Source: Plantago ovata
Lineage: Eukaryota; Streptophyta; Magnoliopsida; Lamiales; Plantaginaceae
Length of the DNA: 64,000 nucleotides
NCBI GenBank assembly: GCA_028274465.1
Contig: CM051455.1
Location: 48,089,351-48,153,350, forward strand
Direction of reading: 5' to 3'
Shown: positions 1 through 10,600 of the stretch, in pieces
Position numbering within the stretch: the first letter of the stretch is position 1
Layout: the number at the start of each line of letters is the position of its first letter
Translations under genes and position numbers: made by a program
Notes under the pieces: generated by a model
What the model was told of the DNA's origin: nothing
The model's input: the letters and a program-made list of their open reading frames with translations, nothing else
Databases searched by the model: none

Positions 1-995
1 GGTCTCTACTAGATCGCTGTCATGCGTCATTAATATGAAGTTATTATTTTAATGAGATACGAAGACCTGTTCTCAGGTCGGTACGAAGACGACTTGAAAA
101 TAGAAAGCTCCAACTTTTTATGGCAACAAGATAGACGACAAAGATACTTTCAAATTTTAGGTGTGTAGGTGCATCGTTAATATCATTGGTTTTATTTTTT
201 ATTTTGCTTCATTTAATGACGGATTTACTTGAAAGGTTATCAAAGATTACCAAGTCATTTATTTCTCTAGTCGAATCGTTTCCATCTTGAATTCTCAATT
301 GCAAGATAATCAGGTCGATATAGCGTATTAAGACTAGATTGAGTGTTGGAAACAAACCAATTAACCATCATGTGTTATAGCTACCGAAACAATAACACAA
401 ATTCTAGGAAAACACACGAGATTCACTAACATTTGTCCATTCTTTGAAATTGCAACATATTTACCTTGTACCAAAATAAAATCTAAGGATTGTTATTTAT
501 AGCGTATCCTACTAATAAAAATAATAAAAATAGTAAATAAAAAACTATAAGAAAGTGAATACTACATTTGTTTCATTAATAACTATTTACGAAAGAATGT
601 CGTTCTTGTACTTCCATCATAGGCCACCACCAAATCATAACCTTCTGACGTGTTTTCGCTTGGATCCTCTAATTCTTCATGTGTCCCACAAGTCGTTTGA
701 ACTTACTCGCCCCATGTGTCAATTCTAATCGACTCCATCGTATTTTCTGTATTTTTCTGGCAGTCTTCTTCTTTTCTCATTTTCTTCGATTGAGTATTCA
801 TTCTCCAATTCTTTTGTTCAGTAGAACACTTCTTCTTTCCTTTTTGTTCAAATAAGACCCCGTTTGATTCGTATGAAATAAGAATCTTTACAGTTCAGTT
901 CAAATTTAATTATTTGAAATTTATACTACAAATAATTTAATTCAGTTTAGATCAATTCAATTCTATTTAAAACCAACTAAAACCAATATGATCCA
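1..995. other. Intergenic, AT-rich, no gene seen
   Basis: I see no coding exon or RNA gene here. The stretch from about 855 to 995 contains CAGTTCAGTTCAAAT and TACTACAAATAA motifs like those of the CTGAA-rich MITEs at 21556-23035. A degenerate relative of that family may therefore have been the target of the LTR element that starts at 996. This is inference from short motifs only. Confidence 0.4.
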
Positions 996-2224
996 TGTAG
1001 ACACTCAAATTTTATGTCTAATAAAATCATTTTAAGAAAAAAAATTCTATATTCAATTGGAGTTTTACTAAATTTAATTCCAATTATTATAGAATTTAAT
1101 TGATTTTAAAATGCTTATTTATGGCCTATCAAATTGTGCCATGTGGAAATTCTAAAGCTTTTAAAGTCATTTAATATTATTTCTCATGAAATAATTGCAT
1201 GGAAAAGATAAATTATTTCTGGTCAATCAAATGGTGCCACGTCATAAAATTGATGCAGTTATTAATTAATTGCTAGAAGAAAATACAGATAAGATCAAAT
1301 CTATATCGACCAATCAGAATTGATCCTTCTCTTTTTCCTCACCTATATAAGGAGCTCATTCTCCACCAAAAAATCACAATTCAGAATTCAGAAGTCAGAG
1401 CTCAAACAGAAGTGAAGAATTCCACAACAAGCCAAGAAGATCAAAGACATCTTTTCAAGCAAGAACAGCTCCAGTTCTTCAAGAAGACGAAGGCAGCTCC
1501 AAGAACAAGCCGCGAAGACACTTGCAGCAGCAACAGAAGACCGAACTCCAACGCAAAAGCTCGTGGAGGCACTCGCTCGAAGATCGAAGCAACGTACATT
1601 TCAGATTCAAGATCAAGTCTCTACGACCCTTGAAGACGTGTTCGTTCGCGAAGATCGAGCTCCAAGACCTCACGTTCAATCCAAGATCAAGCACAAGCCC
1701 TTGCATTGACGCCATTCAAGTCAAATCTCCGCCAAGTTCGAGATCAAGCTGCGAAGGCCCTCGAATAGACGCGCTCAAGTCAAGTCCGTCGTCCTAATCA
1801 AGATCAAGCACTAAGCCTTTGAAGAAGATAGAGACATATACAAGTCAAGAAGCTCAAGACGAAGTCAACGACAACCATCAAGCCAACAAGAAGTTAACAA
1901 GCGATCGCCGCCAACTTCAAGTGAAGATTCAAGAACAAGCTACGAAGGCCCTTGAATCAACAAATCCAAGAAGTTAACAAGCGTCACCCGCCAACTTCAA
2001 GCAAGTCAAGGCGTCGTCTCAAGAATAAGCTGCGGAGGCCCTTGAGTCAACGAATCCCGACTTCCACGTCAACCAAGAGAAGACCAAAGCATTAAAGTCG
2101 CTCAACTTCTCAAAAGTCAAGTTCTACATATTTCTTGAAGAGTCGAATCAGAGGATTCATAGGGATTGTAATTTCAAATATTTTAAAATCAATATATTTC
2201 ATTTGTGCAATTTTATTTGTTACA
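996..2224 (+). repeat. 5' LTR of the gag-only element
   Basis: The LTR has TG...CA ends. A TATA-like CTATATAAGG lies at 1343-1352, with a CCAAT-containing stretch about 35 bp before it. Transcription would therefore start near 1380, and the upstream 380 bp is U3. The R/U5 part is rich in CAAG/GAAG motifs and contains a repeated unit (AAGAAGTTAACAAGCG near 1889 and 1968). Short ORFs inside it show no family likeness and are ignored. Confidence 0.9.
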
Positions 2225-2229
2225 AATTT

Positions 2230-2248
2230 TTGGCACACCCGGTGGGAC
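2230..2248 (+). other. Putative primer-binding site
   Basis: TTGGCACACCCGGTGGGAC begins five bases after the end of the 5' LTR, where retrotransposons place their tRNA primer site. I did not match it to a specific tRNA. Confidence 0.6.
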
Positions 2249-2305
2249 AATCTCTACCTCTCATCTCTTCCCTTCAAGAAGCATCAAACTTCGACAGCAG
2301 CCATC

Positions 2306-3424
2306 ATGGTGAAAACAACTTCAATAGAAGAGCAAATTGCTAACTTAACAAGTAGCATGTTATCGCTCATGAAAATCTATGAAGACCGAGATGCCAAGTT
2401 GGACATGCTTTTAAGCAAAGGTGGCGATACTGGCAAAAGTGATGCAATTGAAAAGAATCATCGAGGATATGAAGAATGTTCTGAACTTCTTGTTGCACAA
2501 CTGAAGAGCTCCAAGTCCACTGTTGACAATTCACAAAAGCCTACGGATGTTAAGATCCCAGCCAATGAAGTGGGGGAATTCATCATCCAAACCATCAAAG
2601 AGAACATTGACAAGAAAGCTTCATCGACGAGCTATGCCAAGCCATACACACAGAGAATTGGAGCTTTGCAAATGCCACATGGTTATCAACCTCCAAAATT
2701 CCAGCAATTCGATGGTCAAGGAAATCCAAGGCAACACATAGCTCACTTTGTCGAAACCTGCAACAGTGCTGGAACTCATGGCGATCAACTTGTCAAGCAA
2801 TTCGTCCGCTCACTCAAGGACAACGCGTTCGACTGGTACACAGACTTGGGGGCAAACTCCATTGATAGTTGGGACCAGCTGCAGAAGAAGTTTCTCAATC
2901 GCTTCTACAGCACCCGAAGGACAACTAACATGTTCGAACTCACAAGTACAAAACAATATGAAGAGGAGCATGTTATTGACTACATAAATCGATGGAGGAA
3001 CCTGAGCCTCAACTGCAAAGACCAAATCTATGAAACCACGGCTATTGAAATGTGCATCCAAGGAATGAACTGGAGCCTTTCTTACATTCTTCAAGGCATC
3101 AAGCCAAAATCATTTGAAGAACTTGCAACCCGTGCGCATGGAATTGAGATAAGCATGGATCCTGATCAAATACATGAAGATAGTTATGAAAGCGAAGATG
3201 AAGACCACGTTGATGCTGAAAGCGAAAGTCAAAGTCATGAAGAAAGCGATAGCCAAAGCCAAAGTCATGACGATGAAGAAATCGATAAAGATGAAGAATC
3301 ATCTTATTCCGTCTCTGCGAGCTTGCTCCCGGATATGAGCCTAAACTATGTACATCCTTCAAATGAAATCTCCACAAGGTTGCTCCTGGATATGAGCTTA
3401 AACTATCTACGGCCTTCAAATTAA
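2306..3424 (+). CDS. Ty3/gypsy-type Gag protein of the LTR element
   Basis: The reading frame is open from 2135, but the first ATG outside the LTR and primer site is at 2306 (MVKTTSIEEQIANLT), which I prefer as the start. The N-terminal part looks like a coiled coil (LTSSMLSLMKIYEDRDAKLD). The core has the plant retrotransposon Gag signature: PPKFQQFDGQGNPRQHI, FVRSLKDNAFDWYTDL, LQKKFLNRFYSTRRT and VIDYINRWRNLSLNCKD. The C-terminus is acidic with SE/SQ repeats, and no CCHC zinc knuckle is visible. Family knowledge says such a protein forms the capsid of the virus-like particle. It is the only protein I can see encoded by this element. Confidence 0.85.
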   Translation: MVKTTSIEEQIANLTSSMLSLMKIYEDRDAKLDMLLSKGGDTGKSDAIEKNHRGYEECSELLVAQLKSSKSTVDNSQKPTDVKIPANEVGEFIIQTIKENIDKKASSTSYAKPYTQRIGALQMPHGYQPPKFQQFDGQGNPRQHIAHFVETCNSAGTHGDQLVKQFVRSLKDNAFDWYTDLGANSIDSWDQLQKKFLNRFYSTRRTTNMFELTSTKQYEEEHVIDYINRWRNLSLNCKDQIYETTAIEMCIQGMNWSLSYILQGIKPKSFEELATRAHGIEISMDPDQIHEDSYESEDEDHVDAESESQSHEESDSQSQSHDDEEIDKDEESSYSVSASLLPDMSLNYVHPSNEISTRLLLDMSLNYLRPSN

Positions 3425-3427
3425 TTT

Positions 3428-4225
3428 GGTCTGCGCTTCTCCTTGATACGAGAATAAACTGTCTACAACGCTCCTCGATACGAGCATAAACTGTCATTAT
3501 TGCTACTCAGCACGAGCATAAACTGTCACCTATTCTCCTTGACACGAGAATAATCTGTCTACATTTCTCCTTGATACGAGAATAAACTGTCTACAACGCT
3601 CCTCGATACGAGCATAAACTGTCATTATTGCTCCTCAGCACGAGCATAAACTGTCACCTATTCTCCTTGACACGAGAATAATCTGTCTACATTTCTCCTT
3701 GATACGAGAATAAACTGTCTGCGCTTCTCCTTGATACGAGAATAAACTGTCTGCACTTCTCTTTGACATGAGAATAAAATGTCTGCATCGCTCCTTGATA
3801 CGAGAATAAACTGTCTGCATCGCTCCTCGATACGAGCATAAACTGTCACCACTGCTCCTCAACACGAGCATAAAATGTTACGAAGTTCAAAGTGCAAGGC
3901 TCCTTGATACGAGCATAAACTATCTCCAAGTCGAAATCAAAACTCCTTGACATGAGGGAAAACTGTCTACAAGTCCAAATCAAAGCTCCTTGACACGAGC
4001 AAAACTGTCTACAAGTCGAAGTCAAAGCTCCTTGACACGAGTGCAAACTGTTTACAAGCCGACGTCAAAGCTCCTTGATACGAGCAAAAACTGTCTACAA
4101 GTCGAAGTCAAAGCTCCTTGACACGAGCATAAACTTTCAACATATCTTCAAGCCAACGCTCCTTTATGCACGAGCATAAACTGCATGTGACTCCTTGCTC
4201 ACATGAGTATAAAGTGTGAATGTCA
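3428..4225 (+). repeat. Tandem minisatellite array inside the LTR element
   Basis: About 25 degenerate copies of a roughly 28-36 bp unit, consensus CTCCTTGAYACGAGMATAAA followed by CTGTCTAC. The first part has a higher-order period of about 126 bp: the block starting near 3438 recurs at 3564. Units become longer to the right, where CAAGTCGAAGTCAAAG spacers appear. Minus-strand open frames such as ARIEERCRQFILVSR come from the periodicity and are not taken as genes. Confidence 0.85.
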
Positions 4226-4439
4226 TCCTTGAACTACGTGATGACTTGATCCTTATAGGTACGTAGGCAGCTTAGAAATCTTCTAAGTTCAGTCACAACA
4301 CTTAAAAGGAGCGTTGTTGATGTGAAATTGCAAAGAGCGTCGCGTATCGGCATTACTCCACAAAAGGCTATGTCTTCTGCACGGCTATACGAGTGATGGT
4401 GCGCAAGAGCAAAAGTCTTACGGCTACGCAAGCGCTGGG

Positions 4440-4690
4440 GGCAAGAGCAACGTCTTCGATGCGGACATCAACGTGAAAACACCGTCTTCGATGCGGACAT
4501 CAACGTGAAAACACCGTCTTCGATGAAAGGCTAAAACTCGGGGAGCGAGTTTTCAAAGTTGATGGACAATGTGGCCTGAGTCTTCAAAGTTGATGGACAA
4601 TGTGGAAATTGACCGAATCTTCAAAGTTGATAAATTGCCCGAGTCTTTAAAGTTGATGGACGATGTGAAAATCGCCCTAAATCTCCAAAG
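4440..4690 (+). repeat. Short direct repeats 3' of the minisatellite
   Basis: The unit CGTCTTCGATGCGGACATCA occurs at about 4453 and 4487, with a partial copy at 4516. A second unit, CTTCAAAGTTGATGGACAAT, recurs several times between about 4550 and 4690. The function is unknown; similar repeats are common in the untranslated interior of plant gypsy elements. Confidence 0.7.
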
Positions 4691-5875
4691 TTAATGCGCA
4701 ATTCCTCATGTATGGATTCTGCAAAAGAAGGAAAAAAAAAACAAAAAAAAAAGAGGCGAAGCAAAATAAAGAAAATATAGGGAGCAAGTTAGTAAAAAAA
4801 ATAAAAAAATCAAGATCAAAGTCAATTAGAAGAAGCAACCAGATAGGGAATATCGATATCCCCAAGTAATGTTTTTCACCAATCTCCTGCGTTTCTTCAA
4901 TCCACCATGGCTCCAAGGTCGCCTCCATTCGCCATTGGGTTGTTCTCTCCGTGGCTCCGGCGTTTGCTCCAAACCTCCATGGTTCTCCATCCGCCAAGGA
5001 ATTCCATCGAAAAATACGGCACCGCGAGAGCTTTGAGTGTTGTATCCTCCACGAACCACCAGTATCCTGCTACTATGAGCCGTTGCTATCGGTGCGTGGG
5101 TAGAGGTCTCTTCCTCAATCGGGCTCGGTCGGTCTTGCTCCTGCCACCGGAGAATTGAAACGCTCCAAGCTTCTTGCGACGTTGTCACACTACAGGCTCC
5201 CATCATCTTTATGCCTAGTCTTCCGACATTCCCGATCTCGCTTACTCTCCAACACGAAGCTCGAGAGTACGTATTGCTTCAGTTTTCTCCGCCAGTGTCC
5301 TGCTGCGAAATTTACCGCATCCACTCTCAAGCGTGAAAGCTCGAGAGTAAGTAAATTTATATGGGAAAGGCCCTTTAAATACTCGAACGGCTTCGAATGT
5401 TTCGAGTATGATTAGAAGACAACAACCGAAAAGTTCGGTGCACTTCGCCTAATTGTGCGTCCAAATTGGAGTTTGATTGTTGTCAATACCATAATTCACG
5501 GTCTTAGAGTGATATCAAATGGTCCTGGGTATCTACTTATACATAATGACTCCTGATTGGACCAATGATATTCATGCTCTGTGTTTTTAAAATTGCGGAA
5601 GTTGCAGAAATAAAATCGGAGAAGAAAAGACTTGGGGGTAATCACGTGTACTTGATTTACACGGACCAGATCAATGTTGTGCTGTCAAAACAAAAGTCAT
5701 GGTCCACGTTAAAATGCTTGGGTTTGAAATGATAAGAAAAGCCCAATAGACTACTATGATGTTCCATAGTTGACGTAGGTCCTAACAAGACCCTGTCCAA
5801 GTTAAAGAGTCGTAACTTGTTCATTTCATGATACGTTTATACAACGTTACTCATAAACAAATTACGGGGGGCATT
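4691..5875 (+). other. 3' interior of the LTR element without a recognised ORF
   Basis: An A/AAAG-rich stretch (4730-4810) is followed by sequence with short ORFs that show no recognisable family. The interior ends in a purine-rich run (ACGGGGGGCA) directly before the 3' LTR, the expected place for a polypurine tract. Confidence 0.6.
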
Positions 5876-7104
5876 TGTAGACACTCAAATTTTATGTCTA
5901 ATAAAATCATTTTAAGAAAAAAATTCTATATTTAATTGGAGTTTTACTAAATTTAATTCCAATTATTATAGAATTTAATTGATTTTAAAATGCTTATTTA
6001 TGGCCTATCAAATTGTGCCATGTGGAAATTCTAAACCTTTAAAGTCATTTAATATTATTTCTCATGAAATAATTGCATGGAAAAGATAAATTATTTCTGG
6101 TCAATCAAATGGTGCCACGTCATAAAATTGATGCAGTTATTAATTAATTGCTAGAAGAAAATACAGATAAGATCAAATCTGTATCGACCAATCAGAATTG
6201 ATCCTTCTCTTTTTCCTCACCTATATAAGGAGCTCATTCTCCACCAAAAAAAATCACAATTCAGAATTCAGAAGTCAGAGCTCAAACAGAAGTGAAGAAT
6301 TCCACAACAAGCCAAGAAGATCAAAGACATCTTTTCAAGCAAGAACAGCTCCAGTTCTTCAATAAGACGAAGACAGATCCAAGAACAAGTCGCGAAGACA
6401 CTTGCAGCAGCAACAAAAGACCGAACTCCAACGCAAAAGCTCATGGAGGCACTCGCTCGAAGATCGAAGCAACGTACATTTCAGATTCAAGATCAAGTCT
6501 CTACGACCCTTGAAGACGTGTTCGTTCGCGAAGATCAAGCTCCAAGACCTGACGTTCAATCCAAGATCAAGCACAAGCCCTTGCATTGACGCCATTCAAG
6601 TCAAATCTCCGCCAAGTTCGAGATCAAGCTGCGAAGGCCATCGAATAGACGCGCTCAAGTCAAGTCCGTCGTCCTAATCAAGATCAAGCACTAAGCCTTT
6701 GAAGAAGATAGAGACATATACAAGTCAAGAAGCTCAAGACGAAGTCAACGACAACCATCAAGCCAACAAGAAGTTAACAAGCGATCGCCACCAACTTCAA
6801 GTGAAGATTCAAGAACAAGCTACGAAGGCCCTTGAATCAACAAATCCAAGAAGTTAACAAGCGTCACCCGCCAACTTCAAGCAAGTCAAGGCGTCGTCTC
6901 AAGAATAAGCTGCGGAGGCCCTTGAGTCAACGAATCCCGACTTCCACGTCAACCAAGAGAAGACCAAAGCATTAAAGTCGCTCAACTTATCAAAAGTCAA
7001 GTTCTACATATTTCTTGAAGAGTCGAATCAGAGGATTCATAGGGATTGTAATTTCAAATATTTTAAAATCAATATATTTCATTTGTGCAATTTTATTCGT
7101 TACA
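5876..7104 (+). repeat. 3' LTR of the gag-only element
   Basis: Same length and nearly the same sequence as the 5' LTR. Its TATA-like CTATATAAGG is at 6221-6230, so a transcript begun here would run rightward out of the element towards PARP1, whose start codon is about 510 bp beyond the LTR end. Confidence 0.9.
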
Positions 7105-7615
7105 ATCCCTATTTCCTCTCAAGAGTAGTGTTAGGTTCTCTTCTATTATGTGTCTATGAACAAAAATTTAACTAAATTTATTTGTGGTATAAAGTATAAA
7201 CTAGTAATTCTTTTTTTGACATTTTAATCGGATGAAATTGGGCCAAACAAGTAGTTGGGCCTGTCGTCAGAAAACAGTAACCCGACAAGAAGGCCCATAC
7301 AACACACTCGTGCACAATGCACCTGTTGACTGTTGACATATATGACCGTGCAATTGTTGTTAATTAAGTTAATTAAAACCATTTTTGGTCATAATTAATT
7401 CCAAAGATTCTCTCCTTTCTCTGTAATCTTCTTTTCCACCAACAACACTACTTCCATTCCATGGCAGAACACTCTCTCTCAACCTCAACATCATCATAAA
7501 CCCACGTCCTTCTCCTCAATTCCCTATCATCGGAACAGTTACACCAAAAGCCAACAAAACCGTCCACAGATCCTTTTCACCTACAATTACTCAAAACTCA
7601 CACTCATAAATCATA
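7105..7615 (+). promoter_or_regulatory. PARP1 promoter and 5' leader region
   Basis: This is all the host sequence left between the 3' LTR and the PARP1 ATG. I see no clear TATA box near a likely start site. From about 7400 the sequence turns C/T/A-rich (CTCTCCTTTCTCTG, repeated CCAACA/CATCA), as in plant 5' leaders. It contains the upstream ORF at 7461-7499. Confidence 0.5.
7461..7499 (+). other. Upstream ORF in the PARP1 leader
   Basis: A 12-codon ORF (MAEHSLSTSTSS, then TAA) starts with ATGG in good context (TTCCATGG) and ends 116 bases before the PARP1 ATG. If the transcript starts upstream of 7461, scanning ribosomes would meet this start first, and it could lower or gate PARP1 translation. 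The transcription start is not known from sequence. Confidence 0.45.
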
Positions 7616-10600
7616 ATGGCGACCCCTCCGAAGCCATGGAAAGCTGAATACGCTAAATCATCAAGAGCATCATGCAAGACTTGCAAGAGTCCAATTCAAA
7701 AGGAGACCCTCAGGCTTGGCAAAATGGTCCAAGCCACTCAATTTGATGGCTATATGCCTGTAAGTATAACATACATATTCAATTCCCCTTTTTATTTTTC
7801 TTGTAGCCAAGCTTTTCATATGCCTGCAATGTGTTTGTTAATATGCCTCACTCATAAAAAAGAGGAACTTTCAGCTAGGCCGCCTGAAGTTACTGCCCTT
7901 TTTAGTCCAATGCTGCTTCTTTTCTTAGCTTAGGGTTGGCTGTTTTACTCTAGTGGAGGTTAACTGAAACAAAAATGGTTTTTTTTTTTTAGTCCAGTGC
8001 TGCTTCTTGTCTTAGCTTAGTGTTGAGAATTTGTTCTAATTTATTTCCCAAAAGTGCACTTGGAAAGAACTTGTTTTTGTTAATTGTTATGCTGTTTTAC
8101 TTTTAACTTTGTTTATGTTGGCAGATGTGGAACCATGGTTCATGCATCCTGAGGAAGGGGAATCAGATAAAGACGTATGTGGTTCGCTTTTTTGAGCTTG
8201 TTTATGTTTTTATAGAATGCACTGATATGTATACAGCTGGTTCTTTTGGTAAGCTGATGTATGTAGAATGTGGTTCTTTCAGGATAGATGATGTTGCAGG
8301 CATAGAGTTACTTCGTTGGGAAGATCAGGAGAAGATTCGGAAGTACGCTGATGGTGCTGGGCAATCAAGCTCTTCAAAAGCCTTATCCTTAGCTCCAGTT
8401 GCTCTCGAATGCAGTGTTGAAGTTTCCCCAAATGCACGTGCTACATGCCGCTGCTGCAGTGAAAAGATTGCAAAGGGAGAGGTAAGCAAATACTTTCTTT
8501 ATTTTTACTGTTAAAAGTGTGCCAAGTGAGGGTGACATTGGCTAATAGTTTCCACCACTTGCTTTATTTTTTCTGTTGAATGCTCATGGCCTTATTGAGT
8601 TTCATATTTTGTGTACTGTAATGGTTATAACTTGGAGAGCATCTCGAATAGTATCGTTTTGAAACCCTAAATAATAGTAGTCATTTTGTGTTGTTTCTAC
8701 TTGTTATTACATGTACATTTATTATCTGGCTGCTCGTCATTTTGTTTCTTGCTACCATTGAGACTTCTTTCAGCAATGAAATTCATTGTCATGTGCCATC
8801 CATTTCTTGTAGATTCGCGCATCAACCAAACCTGAAGGTCAAAAATCTAGATCGTTGGCGTGGCACCATGCAAAGTGTTACATGGGTATGTCACCAACTT
8901 CTGAAGTAGAGAAGTTTTCAGGATGGGACAATCTTTCAGATCCTGACCGTGAAGCGCTTCTTTCTCTGGCTAAGAAGAATCCTTCGACTCTCAAAGGTTA
9001 CATTTTGATTTGTTTACACTGATTTCTCAAGTATTTTATTTTCGTGTCTGAAAGCTGATATGTTTTTCAGGCATAAAATGTGAGCTGAAAGAGGAGACAG
9101 AGCCCATGCATGAATCAACATCCAGAGGTGCTGCAAAGAGGAAAAGAGCAGTTGATGATGATCAGAAATCGAAAGTTGCTAGAGCTGTCGGGGCTTCTTC
9201 TTCTTCAAATAATGCTTCTGTTGGAAGTAACATTCTAGATTTGAAAAGTCAACTGGAGATGCAGACTAAGTCACTGTGGGATCTTAAAGATGATCTGAAA
9301 AAGCATGTCTCCACGCCGGAGCTCAAGGAGATGCTTTCAGCAAATGATCAAGATACCAGGGGATCAGAACTTGATTTGCGTGAGCGATGGTATATATCCA
9401 AATTTATAACCTTGATGCAAAAGAATTTGACTTGCATTATGTCATTATAAGTATCACTTGTTTGGAACTGTGAAAGTTATTGTTGCCTTTTGTTTATATT
9501 ATTTAGTTAGAACCCCTCTCGCCAGCAATTAGGCTTGTGGTTTTTACTACCTTCGTATCATTACAAAGTTGGTGCTTGATTTTTTTCACGTTTTTTAAGA
9601 AATCTATCTAATAGAATATGAAAATATTGTACAAGTGGGGGTAGGTTGGTGTAGTAAAGAATAAAAAAAGGAATATAAGCGGTGTACTTTCAAGATAAAG
9701 AATGAGTAAAAAAATGATAAAGTTGTAAATATGTAAATGTCTGTTTCATTTCATGAGGGTAATGATATTTCCAAAAATAGAATTCTTTGGGATGTGGAAA
9801 TGGGATGCTCGAGATGGCGAAACGACATATTTGAAGTGGGACGGAGGAAGTATGCTTGCCAATGTTTCCTCTGTTATTTATTTATTTTTGTGCCCACTGT
9901 CTTTATTGCTCGAGTTTTTCTACCTTGTCATGCTTGCATTTTGGTCCCTCTCTTTTCATTATTTCTCGTCTTTGGCTGTGTAAATCAGTGCCGATGGGAT
10001 GCTTTTCGGGGCACTTGCGAAATGCCCCCTCTGTTCTGGTTTTCCCTATTATTCCTGTTCCTCAGGCATGTACAGATGCCGTGGATATATATCGGAGTGG
10101 AGCAAGTGTACGTATTCTACTACTGAACCTCAGCGTGTTACGGGGAAGTGGAAAATCCCTGAAGGGACAAGCAACGAGTATCTTCTCAAGGTATAGTATG
10201 AATCAATGATCAGTAATTACTTCTGTTTGGTGTTTGTATACACCCTGATGCTATGTTTTGGTAAATTCTACAGTGGTTTAAGTCACAGAAGCTGAAAAAA
10301 CAACAAAGGCTATTTCCTCCAACTTCACCAAGACCTGGTAGTGCTGTTAATGGATCAAGTCAGATATCATGGACTGAAGATATTAAAAATCTGAAAGTTG
10401 CTATTGTTGGGCTCTCTAATGAATCTACGGTTTGGCTTTCTCCTGACTCTCCTTCTGTCTTCTATTATAATCTTACAAGAGCTTTCATTATAGGCCATCT
10501 CATTAATTCTGATGTGACGGGTCTATTGCATTTGTAGGACGAGTGGAAGAAAAAAATTGTCCAAGTAGGTGGGCAGTTTCATCCAGTGATGAAAAAAGGT

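Larger units (their letters stand above)
996..7104 (+). mobile_element. Gag-only LTR retrotransposon (TR-GAG/LARD-like)
   Basis: Two LTRs of 1229 bp (996-2224 and 5876-7104) begin TGTAGACACTC and end in TTACA. They are nearly identical by eye, so the insertion is young. Flanks are ATCCA (991-995) and ATCCC (7105-7109), a 5-bp target-site duplication with one mismatch. A primer-binding-like site follows the 5' LTR, and a G-rich purine run (about 5865-5872) precedes the 3' LTR. The 3.65-kb interior holds a Ty3/gypsy-type gag ORF, then a long tandem array and short repeats. I find no protease, reverse transcriptase or integrase motif, so the element looks non-autonomous by content and would depend on a partner element. 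Confidence 0.9.

Noticed and set aside
3099-4046. Minus-strand ORFs with repeated ARIEERCRQFILVSR wording
   Set aside because: They cross the tandem array of the LTR element and have no independent evidence such as a start context or homology.
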